Below are positions 31,065 to 39,993 of a DNA stretch of 64,000 nt, piece after piece. The position numbers and the translations under genes are program-made. Numbering within the stretch: position 1 is the first letter of the stretch; each line of letters starts with the position of its first letter. Source of the DNA: Myxococcales bacterium (GTDB taxonomy: Bacteria > Myxococcota_A > Polyangia > Polyangiales > Polyangiaceae); NCBI GenBank assembly GCA_025359105.1, contig JANYHK010000059.1, forward strand, positions 1 through 64,000, given 5' to 3'. Below the pieces are notes generated by a model. That model worked only from the letters and a program-made list of their open reading frames with translations, did no database searches and had not been told where the DNA came from.

Positions 31065-32928
31065 ACAGCGGATACGAGAGGGGACCAATCGCCCACTCGG
31101 TGAGCAGCGGCACGCGCGCCTTGGGCCCAGCCTGGCGGACGACGCGCGCGCACTCCTCGAGCGTGAGGCGGCGCGGCCCGAAAGCGGACGCGTCGGAGGC
31201 GTCGGAGTCCATGAGCAGCGTCGGGGTGTCGAGGCCGTAGTCGTCGGGGTGTCCAGGCATGTCGAGCAGCACGTGCCCGAGCTCGTGCGCCAGCGTCAGG
31301 CTGCTGCGTCGCGCGCGGACACCTGCCCGGTCGAGGAGCACCGCGTTGCGCAGGCTCGAGAGATCGCTCGCGATGAAGCTCTCGCCGATGCGCCCGCCGC
31401 CGGTGAACGACGGGACGATGATGACCTCGACGGTCTGCGGATCGCCGTCGTCGACCGACTTGAGGAGGGTCCGCTCCTCGAGCGTGCCGGCCACCGAGTC
31501 CATGTCGCCGAAGTGCTGGAGGCCGTCGGAGAGGTCCACCGAGCCGATGCGCACCGCCAGCGTCGCGTCCGTCGTCAGCATCGCGCCGGGCGCGGCGGGC
31601 TCGAGCGTCACGAGCTGACCGCCCTTGCGCCGGCGGACGAGGAGATCGACGCTGCCGCCGGCGCCAGGAGCGATGCGCGCGTTGGGGGACACGTCGGCGA
31701 CGAGCCCGACCTTCTCGAGGGCACGCGCCACCTCGGCCGCGACGCGATCGGGCTGCGCGCCTCGGGCGATGGGGACCATGAGGGGGTGCCCGTCGGCGCG
31801 CAGGCGCAGCTCGCCACCGGTCGCGGCGAGGCCCGCATCGTCGCCGAGCGCGAGGAGGTACGGCGGAGGAGGGTTCGTGATGTGCACGTCGATCTGCGCG
31901 GCGGGGCCGAAGGTGACCCCGCACTGCCCCCAGATCGACGAGGCGAGCGCGAGCTCCGCGCGAAGCGCCGTGACCGCGCCCGCGTCGTTGCCGCCGATCG
32001 CGGGAGCCCCCCCCGGCGAGACACGGAGGACGAACGGGCGAATGGTGGCGCGGAGGCGCCGCACCGGTCCCGCCGGTGTGTCCCGGGGGCCAAGGACACG
32101 GATCGCCTGCACCTTGCGGCCGCCTTCGCGCACGACGACCGCGCCGCCGACCTCCGCCCGCACCGAACGACCGGAGACGAGCGGGTGCGTGCGATCCACG
32201 TCGTCCATGACGAAGCGGAGCGGCGCCGACGCGAAGCAGCGTACGTCCCCACGGTCTTTGGGGCAGCGCGCCGGCGACAGGGAGACTTGTGCGAGGAGAT
32301 CGATCGAGACGCCGGAAGCCGAGATCGACTCGACGCCGAGCCGTGGCGCGATGGCATCGTGCCCTTCGGGGACTTCGACCCACAGCCGGAGCGCGTCGGG
32401 ATCGTCGTACGGAGCATCGGCAGAGCCGTCGATGCGCACCGGCGGCGTACGCGCGATCGAGGCGTGATCCTTGGTGATGTCGACACGCCGCTGCTTGCCG
32501 TCGACGAACCCCACCGCGCGAATCGACAGCGCGATGGCCCTGTGCGCCTCGCCACGCGCCGCGACGAGCTGCACCGCGCCGGGCGACACGCCCTGGAGGA
32601 GCGCGCCCTTCGGCGCCGGGCTGTCCCACGGCACGATGCGCCCGTTCGGTCCGAGGAGGCGTGCGTGCTCGGCGCCACCGACGGCGTGGAGCTCCCAGCC
32701 GACGAAGCTCTTGTCGAGGGGGACCGCATCGACTCGCGCGAGCGGCGCGACCGCATCCCCCTCCGCGTCGGCCTTGCCGTCTACGTCGTCGTCGTCACGA
32801 TCGGCATACAGAACGGTTCCAGCCGCCGCCGCCGCGGGCACCGCGCGCGCTCCCCCACCCGCGCACAGGAGCGCGAACGAAATGCCTAGCGCGCATCGCG
32901 CGCCGAGCGCTACTCGAGCCAGCCCCAC
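31042..32928 (-). CDS. secreted zinc metalloprotease-like protein
   Basis: About 628 residues from GTG 32928. The ORF opens further upstream, but that part overlaps the 32910 gene, and the signal peptide (ARCALGISFALLCAGGGARA) starts just after this GTG. Most of the chain is beta-rich and unrecognised. A protease-like zinc site lies near the C-terminus, HELGH (H548-H552) followed by H560 (MPGHPDD). The third ligand is two residues later than in metzincins (HExxHxxGxxH), so it may be a variant. A conserved Met (LLMDSD) follows. It is translationally coupled to the 32910-34280 gene (19-bp overlap). Confidence 0.65.
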   Translation of the reverse strand: MGLARVALGARCALGISFALLCAGGGARAVPAAAAAGTVLYADRDDDDVDGKADAEGDAVAPLARVDAVPLDKSFVGWELHAVGGAEHARLLGPNGRIVPWDSPAPKGALLQGVSPGAVQLVAARGEAHRAIALSIRAVGFVDGKQRRVDITKDHASIARTPPVRIDGSADAPYDDPDALRLWVEVPEGHDAIAPRLGVESISASGVSIDLLAQVSLSPARCPKDRGDVRCFASAPLRFVMDDVDRTHPLVSGRSVRAEVGGAVVVREGGRKVQAIRVLGPRDTPAGPVRRLRATIRPFVLRVSPGGAPAIGGNDAGAVTALRAELALASSIWGQCGVTFGPAAQIDVHITNPPPPYLLALGDDAGLAATGGELRLRADGHPLMVPIARGAQPDRVAAEVARALEKVGLVADVSPNARIAPGAGGSVDLLVRRRKGGQLVTLEPAAPGAMLTTDATLAVRIGSVDLSDGLQHFGDMDSVAGTLEERTLLKSVDDGDPQTVEVIIVPSFTGGGRIGESFIASDLSSLRNAVLLDRAGVRARRSSLTLAHELGHVLLDMPGHPDDYGLDTPTLLMDSDASDASAFGPRRLTLEECARVVRQAGPKARVPLLTEWAIGPLSYPLSTSRSAP

Positions 32929-34280
32929 TGGATCCAACGCAGCGGCGTCTCGCCGAGGACGGGCTCGTGCACGCCGCTCGTCTGCCCACGGGCCGCGGCC
33001 GCGCGCACGAGCGCGGACCACGCGACGTTGCCGATGACGCGGGAGGTGACGAGCTCGTCGGCCATCTCCCGAGCCTTCTCGCGCGCCCCCGCGTCCCACA
33101 ACGCCGCTGCAGCGAGGCCGCGCAGCTCCTCACGCTTTGGCGCAGCGGCGCCGCTGCCATTGGAGCCAGTGGCGGCGTTGCCGGACGCCGCGTCCGCCAG
33201 TGCGTCCAGCAGATCCTCGCGTCCGTGATCGCGCGCGAGGTACAGGGCAGCGCGGACCGCTACCTCGTCGAGCAGCGGCGCCGACTTTACCAGCGCCTCG
33301 AGCATGGCGCGGCACACGGGGGCGCGCGCGCGTGCCATACGAAAGAGGAACGTCGTGTCGCGATCGGCGCTCGGCCGATCGGAGAGGCGGGCGACGAGCT
33401 CCACCGTCGGCCGGGTCTCCGGCGGCGGCGGCGCCGCCTCCCCCTTCGAGAGGGCGGAGGTCTCCGCGAGAGCCCACGCGACCAGCGACCAGGCCGCGCG
33501 CGCGCTCCCTGGACCCGAGCTGGCCTTCTGCGTCGCCTCCTCGAACGGCCCGTTGTCCCCGGCCTTCGCGGCGACGTCGGCGAGGACGAGCCAGCGCCCC
33601 AGGTGGCGCTCGGCCCCACGGAGAACGGCGAGCGCCGGCGACACCTGCACCGGGATGGCGGCGCCGCGCGCGAGCGGGACGAAGAGCTCGGAGCACAGCG
33701 AGATGCGGTGGCTCTCCTTGATCATCGGCGCGAGCTGCACGAGGTGCGCACCGTTCGACTCGGCCCGCGCCACGCGCGCGGTCTCTGCGCCGAAGGCGAG
33801 GTGCGACTGCCGGCTCGCCGCGATCTTGGCGAGCTGCGGGGCGAGCGTCGAGTCCTTGCTGAAGCACGCCGCGCTGAGCGTCGCGCTGCCGCCGGCGTCC
33901 TCGCTAGAGAGCGCGCTCTTGAGGAGCGAGGTCGTGCGCTTGTCGTCGGCCTCGGCGAGGGCGCGGATCGAGGCGCAGTAGATTTCTCTCCCGAACGAGC
34001 CGCGGCGGACGAGCACCTCCGTCGCCTCGGCGACCGCGGTGCGCACGCCCGGGCTGAGCACCGCGACGGCGCGCAGCGCGCCCGCGAGCTTCGCCTCGGT
34101 GGACGGCGTCGGCTTGCGCTTGATCGCGCCATCGAGCTCTTGCTCGAAGCGACCGCGCGTCACCTTGTCGACGACCTCGCCGGCGCCGGCCTGCTTCGGC
34201 CGTGAGACCACTTTAGCCTTCGGCGCGGACTCGACGTCGCCCCGTCGCGTCTGTTTCGCCTTCCCCGCCTGCGTTGCCAT
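32910..34280 (-). CDS. helical repeat-like cytoplasmic protein of unknown function
   Basis: 456 residues, ATG 34280. No signal peptide. The basic N-terminus (MATQAGKAKQTRRGDVESAPKA in part) is followed by Ala/Leu-rich helices throughout, suggesting HEAT-like or TPR-like repeats. No motif is recognised. It overlaps the metalloprotease gene, suggesting joint expression. The codon pattern is typical of the host. Confidence 0.65.
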   Translation of the reverse strand: MATQAGKAKQTRRGDVESAPKAKVVSRPKQAGAGEVVDKVTRGRFEQELDGAIKRKPTPSTEAKLAGALRAVAVLSPGVRTAVAEATEVLVRRGSFGREIYCASIRALAEADDKRTTSLLKSALSSEDAGGSATLSAACFSKDSTLAPQLAKIAASRQSHLAFGAETARVARAESNGAHLVQLAPMIKESHRISLCSELFVPLARGAAIPVQVSPALAVLRGAERHLGRWLVLADVAAKAGDNGPFEEATQKASSGPGSARAAWSLVAWALAETSALSKGEAAPPPPETRPTVELVARLSDRPSADRDTTFLFRMARARAPVCRAMLEALVKSAPLLDEVAVRAALYLARDHGREDLLDALADAASGNAATGSNGSGAAAPKREELRGLAAAALWDAGAREKAREMADELVTSRVIGNVAWSALVRAAAARGQTSGVHEPVLGETPLRWIQWGWLE

Positions 34281-34548
34281 TCGATTTCACCATACCAGAG
34301 CGACGGCCGACGGAAGCGGCGACGTTCGCTCCGCAGAAACTATTTTTCCGCGCGCACGAGACGACGCGCAGAGGGAGCGCGCGCGACGTCCACGTGCGGC
34401 GATCAACAGAAAGCGCTTGACCTCTTTCGAACGCGCGCGCATCGCGCGTCATCGAAGGCGACGCTCGGTGGGAAAACCTTGCGTGAGGTGGCTCGGCGGG
34501 TGACCACCGGACGGAGCGAGCAGCCCGTCGCCGTACATGTACTCAGCG

Positions 34549-37500
34549 TCAGGGCGCTTTGGTGAGCCGGACGCCGATCGTCGAGCCTTCGACGTCGAGC
34601 AACTCGATCCCCTGGAAGTCCTCGTCGTCGCCGACGAAGTGGAACGCACGGCAAAGGAGCTCCGACTTCAGTGTTTCCACGTGCTTCTCGATCCTCGCTC
34701 GTTCGGCACCGTCGGCTCGGTAGTGGATCTCGATACGATCGGTCATGTCGAATTTGTTGTCCTTGCGCGCCTGCTGCAGCTTGCTCTGCAGCTCGCGCAC
34801 GAAGCCGAGCTCCAAGAGCTCGTCGTCCATGACCGTCTCGAGGACGACCACGCCCACCTTGCCGCCGGCGGCCGCGAAGCCCTCCTTCGTGGTGAACGCG
34901 ATCTCTACGTCCTCGGCCAGGAGCTCGATCCCCGCGTACGTCGCCTTGCCGTCGCCGGTGAGCGACGCGACCAGCTTCGCCGCCTCTTCGGCCGGCAGCT
35001 GGCCCATCGTCTTCTTCAGCTCCTGCGCCTGCTTACCGAGGCCGCGCTGGCCGAGCGTCCGGAAGTTCGGCTTCAGGTTGTACTCGACGTACGAGCGCAC
35101 CTGGTCAATCGGCACGAAGCGCACCTCGAGGACGTTGAGCTCCTCTTGCACCATGGCGAGGCTGCCGGTGAGACGGTCCTTGAGCGCTGGATCGCCGACG
35201 ATGAGGTGCGCGCGCCGCAAGGGTTGCCGGACCTTGAGCTTGGCCTGCGTGCGGACCTGGAGGCCCAGGCTCACGAGCTCTCGCACCGCGCGCATCTTCG
35301 CGCTGAGGCCGCGATCGATGCGCGAGGCGTCGACCGTAGGCCAGTCGCACAGGTGCACGCTCTCCTTGGCGCCTACCACCTTCGCGCGCACCACCAGGTT
35401 CTGGTGCATCGCCTCCGCCGCGAACGGCACGAACGGCGCGGTCATCGTCGCCAGCGTCACGAGCGCCTCGTAGAGCGTTCCGTACGCCGAGAGCTTGTCG
35501 TCGTCCCACCCGGACTTCCAGAAGCGGTCGCGCGAGCGACGCAGCCACCAGTTGGAGAGCGCGTCGACGAAGGTGGTCAGCTTCTGCGTCGCCCCGTACA
35601 CGTCGTACCCGTCGAGATCGCGCGTCACGTCCTCGACCAGCAGCGACAGCTCGCTCAGGATCCAGCGATCGAGCTCGCCGCTCCGCTCCCCCCGGGGCAT
35701 GCCCGGTTCCCAGGCATCGGGGTTGGCGTAGAGCGTGAAGAACGAATAGACGTTCCGCAGCTTGATCAAGAAGTCCTTCTGCAGCGCCCTCACGTTCGAG
35801 AGCGAGTGGCGCGTCGCGTTCCACGGCGGGTTCGACGCGTAGAAAAACCACCGGAACGCGTCGGCACCGGGCGCCGGCGACGCGGGGTCCACCAGCGTGA
35901 TGCGCTCCTTCGCCGAGATGCGCGGGACCTCCACCGGCTTCACGTCGGCGACCGTGGTGATCTCCACGCCGAGCGCCGCGCGATCCTCGGGCGCGAGGAG
36001 CACGACGCGACGCTTCATCCCCTTGCCCGCCTTCACGACGACCTCGATGGACTTGTGCGCCTGGCTCGCCTCGAGGCACACCTTCGCCCCGTCGGTGATG
36101 TCCATCCCCTCGAGGTCCTCCTTGGCGATGAAGGCCGTCCCTTGCACCGCCTTCTCCTTGGACCTGTCCTCGCCGACGACGGCGAAGTCCATCTTCACGG
36201 CGTCGAGGATGATCTCGGGCGGCGTGTAGTTGCCCTTCGATTTGCTCTCCTTCTTCCCCTCCTTGTCGGAGACGTGCCCGAGCACGATGCACGTCTTGAA
36301 GGGCAGCGGCAGCCCGCGGACGGGCGTGATGCCCTGCTCCTTCTGGGTCTCGTCGTCGAAGACGAGGGTGGCGATCATGAGGAGCGTGTAAAACCAGCCG
36401 CGCGTCTGATCGATCGCCTCGCTGATGAAGTCGGCCGGGAAGCTCTCCTTGAACGCCGCCTCGCCCTGATGCGGGTAGCCCCACTGGGCGAACGGCATGC
36501 AGCCGGAGTCGAACCAGCAGTCGATGACCTCGGTGACGCGGCGCATGGTCCCGGGGCAGGGCTTGCCCTCGTGCAGCTGCTTGCAGGCGAACGTGACGTC
36601 GTCGATCCACGGCTTGTGCACGACGAGGTGCTCGCTGAGCGTCGGATCTGCCCTCTTCGCGTCCTCGAACTTTTTGAACGCGGCCGGGCTGCGCTTCTTG
36701 ATCTCGTCCACCGACGACGGCGCCTCGCGGTGCTCGCCGTTCTCGCCGCAGATCCAGATGTTGAGCGGTGTGCCCCAGTAGCGCTCGCGCGACAGCGCCC
36801 AGTCGACGTTGTTCGCGAGGAAATCCCCCATGCGCCCGCTCTTGATGTGCTCGGGCAGCCACTGCACTTGCTGGTTGTTCGCGATCGCGCGCGAGATCTC
36901 CTGCGTCGTGCGGATGTACCAGGCGGGGCGCGCGTACTGGATGAGCGGATCGGAATCCGAGCGCCAGCAGAACGGGTACTCGTGGCGGTACTGCTCGAGG
37001 AGGAGCAGCAGGCCGCGCTCCTTCAGCTCGGCGGCGAGGTCCTTGTCGGCCTCCTTGACCCAGCGCCCCTCGTACTTGCCCATCTCGGGGCCGAAGGTGC
37101 CATCGGGCCGCACCGCGCAGAAGAGCGGCAAGTCGGGGTGTGCCTTGAGCTGTTGTTTGTGGGCGGTGAAGTCATCCTCACCGAACGCCGGCGCGATGTG
37201 GACGATCCCGGTGCCGGAGTCGAGCGTGACGAAATCGGCGGCGATGACGCGGAAGACCGCCTCCGGCGCGTCCTTCGCGAACGTGGCGAACGGCGGCGTG
37301 TACGCCTTGCCAACGAGGTCAGTGCCCGGGACGCGCGCGGTGACGGTGAGCTCGGTCTTGAGCTTCTTCGCGAGCTCGGGGACGAGTTTGTCCGCGAGGA
37401 CGTACGTGGCGTCGCCGTGCTTCACACGGGCATAGACGGACTTGGCGTCGATCGCCGCGTACATGTTCGACGACAGGGTCCACGGGGTCGTCGTCCAGAC

Positions 37501-38172
37501 GACCAGCGACGCGCCGTCGGCATCACCGACCAGCGGGAACTTCACGTAGACGCTCGGATCGTCGACCGTCTTGTAGCCGAGGCCGACCTCGCCCGCGCTG
37601 AGCGCCGTCCCGCCCTGCGCCCACCACCAGACGACCTTGTGCCCCTGGTAGAGGAGGCCCTTCTCGAACAGCTTCGAGAGCGCCCACCACACGCTCTCGA
37701 TGTACGTCTTGTGGAACGTGACGTACGCGCTCGGCAAGTCCACCCAGAAGCCGATGCGCTCGGTGAGGCGCTCCCACTCCTCGGTGTAACGGAAGACCGA
37801 CTCGATGCACTTCTTGACGAACGGCTCCACGCCGAACTTCTCGATCTCCGCCTTGCCGTGGATGCGGAGCTCCTTCTCGACCTCGACCTCGACCGGCAAT
37901 CCGTGCGTGTCCCAGCCCGCCTTTCGCGGCACCTTGTAGCCGCGCATCGTCTTGTAGCGAGGGAACAGATCCTTGATGACGCGCGTGAGCACGTGCCCGT
38001 TGTGCGGCAGCCCGTTCGCGGTCGGCGGGCCTTCGTAGAAGACGAACGTACCGTTGGGGGCGGGACGCTCCAGGGTCTGCTCGAAGATCCTCTTCTCCTT
38101 CCAGAGGGCGAGCACCTCGCGCTCCTCCTTCGGGAAGTTCATGTCGCCGGGGACCTTGTCGAAAACGGGCAT
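34549..38172 (-). CDS. ileS: isoleucyl-tRNA synthetase with a large insertion
   Basis: 1207 residues. It charges tRNA-Ile with isoleucine. The class I signature HIGH appears as HNGH at residues 57-60 (ANGLPHNGHVL). The second signature KMSKS appears as KESKS at 641-645 (KKESKSKGNY), with the Met replaced by Glu. GWDTHGLPVEVEVEKEL and the long C-terminal region resemble type-2 (eukaryote/archaea-like) IleRS. About 105 residues (661-765) are inserted between the KESKSKGN loop and the conserved GADAFRWFFYAS segment that normally follows. The 1,231-codon ORF on the opposite strand is a shadow. It is the only ileS in the window and presumably functional. Confidence 0.95.
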   Translation of the reverse strand: MPVFDKVPGDMNFPKEEREVLALWKEKRIFEQTLERPAPNGTFVFYEGPPTANGLPHNGHVLTRVIKDLFPRYKTMRGYKVPRKAGWDTHGLPVEVEVEKELRIHGKAEIEKFGVEPFVKKCIESVFRYTEEWERLTERIGFWVDLPSAYVTFHKTYIESVWWALSKLFEKGLLYQGHKVVWWWAQGGTALSAGEVGLGYKTVDDPSVYVKFPLVGDADGASLVVWTTTPWTLSSNMYAAIDAKSVYARVKHGDATYVLADKLVPELAKKLKTELTVTARVPGTDLVGKAYTPPFATFAKDAPEAVFRVIAADFVTLDSGTGIVHIAPAFGEDDFTAHKQQLKAHPDLPLFCAVRPDGTFGPEMGKYEGRWVKEADKDLAAELKERGLLLLLEQYRHEYPFCWRSDSDPLIQYARPAWYIRTTQEISRAIANNQQVQWLPEHIKSGRMGDFLANNVDWALSRERYWGTPLNIWICGENGEHREAPSSVDEIKKRSPAAFKKFEDAKRADPTLSEHLVVHKPWIDDVTFACKQLHEGKPCPGTMRRVTEVIDCWFDSGCMPFAQWGYPHQGEAAFKESFPADFISEAIDQTRGWFYTLLMIATLVFDDETQKEQGITPVRGLPLPFKTCIVLGHVSDKEGKKESKSKGNYTPPEIILDAVKMDFAVVGEDRSKEKAVQGTAFIAKEDLEGMDITDGAKVCLEASQAHKSIEVVVKAGKGMKRRVVLLAPEDRAALGVEITTVADVKPVEVPRISAKERITLVDPASPAPGADAFRWFFYASNPPWNATRHSLSNVRALQKDFLIKLRNVYSFFTLYANPDAWEPGMPRGERSGELDRWILSELSLLVEDVTRDLDGYDVYGATQKLTTFVDALSNWWLRRSRDRFWKSGWDDDKLSAYGTLYEALVTLATMTAPFVPFAAEAMHQNLVVRAKVVGAKESVHLCDWPTVDASRIDRGLSAKMRAVRELVSLGLQVRTQAKLKVRQPLRRAHLIVGDPALKDRLTGSLAMVQEELNVLEVRFVPIDQVRSYVEYNLKPNFRTLGQRGLGKQAQELKKTMGQLPAEEAAKLVASLTGDGKATYAGIELLAEDVEIAFTTKEGFAAAGGKVGVVVLETVMDDELLELGFVRELQSKLQQARKDNKFDMTDRIEIHYRADGAERARIEKHVETLKSELLCRAFHFVGDDEDFQGIELLDVEGSTIGVRLTKAP

Positions 38173-38370
38173 GGGACGCGAGTTCTACCACCGTTCTCTT
38201 GCGCTTTCCGCAGGTGCGACACTCAACTTTGAGAGGCCGCGAATGCAATCCTTGCGACACGGCGCGGGCTCTGCGCGACGCCGCGGGGGACCGGGCGGCC
38301 CGCGCCGTGAATCGGGTCCAGCGGGGCGGCGCGGTCGTTGCTTTGCCCCGCCCTCACCCTCTGGAGGAGC

Positions 38371-39021
38371 ATGGCCGACCGGATCAAACGCGCGCTCGAT
38401 GCCTTCTACGCCTTCGTCGAGAAGCCTCTCTTCCTGTGGACGCGGCCCGTGCTCGTCCTTTTGCTCGTGCCGCTCGTCGTGGGGCTGATGAAGCCGCTCT
38501 GGCACATCACGATGGAGGCGCCGCAGTACCCGAACGGGCTCTCGCTGGACATCTACTCGCACACGCTGGTGGGCGGCCACGAAGGGGGCGACATCTCGGA
38601 GATCAACATCCTGAACCACTACATCGGGATGAAGAAGCTCGACCGCGCGATGCTGAGCGATCTCGACTGGCTGCCGTTCGGCTTCGGCGCGCTGGGGCTC
38701 TTGCTCCTCCGCGTGGCGGCGCTGGGCAACGTTCGCGCGCTCCTCGATCTGTCGGCGATCGCGCTGTACTTCACGGCGTTCTCGGTGTTCCGGTTCGTGC
38801 TCAAGATGTACGGGTACGGGCACGATCTCGCGCACGACGCGCCGATCAAGATCCAGCCGTTCATGCCCGTGATCTGGGGAACCAAGCCGGTCGGCAACTT
38901 CACGACGCACGCGGAGCCGGGCGCGGGCTCCTACCTCGTCTCGGTCTTCGTGCTCGGGATCCTCGTCATGACCCTGCTGCACCTAATCGAGGGCCGTCGA
39001 CGCGCGAAGCGGGAGGCGTGA
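38371..39021 (+). CDS. conserved membrane protein (nos-cluster-accessory type)
   Basis: 216 residues from ATG 38371, with ribosome site GGAGGAG. Membrane segments are predicted at about 22-42 (VLVLLLVPLVVGLMKPLW), 102-122, 128-148 and 190-210. The segment APQYPNGLSLDIYSH ... INILNHYIGMKKL matches, as far as I recall, membrane proteins found next to nosL/nosD copper-lipoprotein genes in Bacteroidetes and myxobacteria. No other nos gene is visible here. The following lipoprotein gene starts 1 bp after its stop, so the two are likely co-expressed. Confidence 0.68.
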   Translation: MADRIKRALDAFYAFVEKPLFLWTRPVLVLLLVPLVVGLMKPLWHITMEAPQYPNGLSLDIYSHTLVGGHEGGDISEINILNHYIGMKKLDRAMLSDLDWLPFGFGALGLLLLRVAALGNVRALLDLSAIALYFTAFSVFRFVLKMYGYGHDLAHDAPIKIQPFMPVIWGTKPVGNFTTHAEPGAGSYLVSVFVLGILVMTLLHLIEGRRRAKREA

Positions 39022-39022
39022 G

Positions 39023-39934
39023 GTGCGGCTGTCCCGAAGCGGGCTCCTCGCTGGAGCGATAGGGCTCGTCGCGCTCGGGGCGGGCGGTTGCCGCGCCTGC
39101 GCGCGCGACGCGACGCCGCCGTCCACGGACGCGGAAGGCCCCACCGCCGCGGCATGCGCGCGCCGCACGACCGAGCGCATCGGGATCCCCTTCGTGAAGG
39201 TGTGCCCGCAGGATCTCGGCTTCGCCGGCGCGGCGTTCGAGCCGTTCTGGATCGCTGCGGCGCCGCTCGGCTGCTCGGCGGGTGAGCACGAGACGCTACA
39301 GTGCCCGACCGTCGTGGCGCTCGAGCATCCGGCGGTCGGGGAGACGCGCCCGCCGCGGACACTTCGCGGACGCCTCGCCGCGGTGGTCGACGCAGAGGTC
39401 GCTCAAAGCGTCTGCTTCATGCGCTTCGCCGGCAGACTGCCGACGCGCGAGGAGCGCTCGCGCGCGGAGGCCGCGATGGGGCTCGCGAGCGTCGTCGTCG
39501 CGCAGCAAGGAACACCGCCACACTTCGACCTCGTCCGTCTCTCGGAGTGGGTGACGGGCGCGCCGTGCGACACGCCGAACGCGAGCAAGTGCACGCCCAC
39601 GTACTACCCGTCGGGTCCGCGAGCGCCGATCCCGTGGGGCACGATCGCGTCTTGCGACGCGACGCCGCTCTCACCCGACGCGGGCGCGGTCCTGCTCGAC
39701 GTCGGCGAGGTCTGCCCCGCGCCGGGCTTTCGATGGGGTGGCGCGGAGACCCCTCTTCCGTGCGCGATCCGCAGCCCAGCCGCCTCCGCGCGTCCATCCA
39801 CGGCGGGCTTCGCGCTCTTGTGCAAGGCGCCCGTCCTCGCCCCCCACCCAGACGATCCGACGGCGAACATCGCGGCATTTCGCTGCGTTGTGCCGGAAAT
39901 CGCCCTGGTCACAGGCCCAGCCTCGCCGCCCTGA
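39023..39934 (+). CDS. Cys-containing lipoprotein
   Basis: 303 residues from GTG 39023. Signal with lipobox GAGGC. The mature protein has about a dozen Cys. The stretch CFMRFAGRLPTREERSRAEAA resembles the (A)GxRLPTEAEWE segment of formylglycine-generating-enzyme/SUMF1-like domains, and GFRWGG and CAIRSP fit a degenerate version of that fold. This is suggestive only. It follows the membrane protein gene directly. Confidence 0.6.
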   Translation: MRLSRSGLLAGAIGLVALGAGGCRACARDATPPSTDAEGPTAAACARRTTERIGIPFVKVCPQDLGFAGAAFEPFWIAAAPLGCSAGEHETLQCPTVVALEHPAVGETRPPRTLRGRLAAVVDAEVAQSVCFMRFAGRLPTREERSRAEAAMGLASVVVAQQGTPPHFDLVRLSEWVTGAPCDTPNASKCTPTYYPSGPRAPIPWGTIASCDATPLSPDAGAVLLDVGEVCPAPGFRWGGAETPLPCAIRSPAASARPSTAGFALLCKAPVLAPHPDDPTANIAAFRCVVPEIALVTGPASPP

Positions 39935-39963
39935 ACGCGACCATTTACCCCTTACGTCCTTGC

Positions 39964-39979
39964 ACATGTACCTACATGT
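39964..39979. promoter_or_regulatory. perfect inverted repeat, candidate operator
   Basis: ACATGTA-CC-TACATGT is a perfect 7-bp inverted repeat ending 14 bp before the start codon of the papain-like protease gene (39994). An in-frame ATG at 39976 lies inside it, which argues that 39994 is the true start. The site is AT-rich against a very GC-rich background, so it could be a repressor site or part of a promoter. Confidence 0.4.
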
Positions 39980-39993
39980 GTCATATCGCCCCA

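Noticed and set aside
34530-34545. GTACATGTAC palindrome just after ileS as a terminator
   Set aside because: It is only 10 bp with no loop or T-run, so it is more likely incidental.
34537-38232. A 1,231-codon plus-strand ORF
   Set aside because: It is exactly antisense to ileS, is Arg/Leu/Val-rich with no recognisable domain, and is a usual artefact of very high GC.
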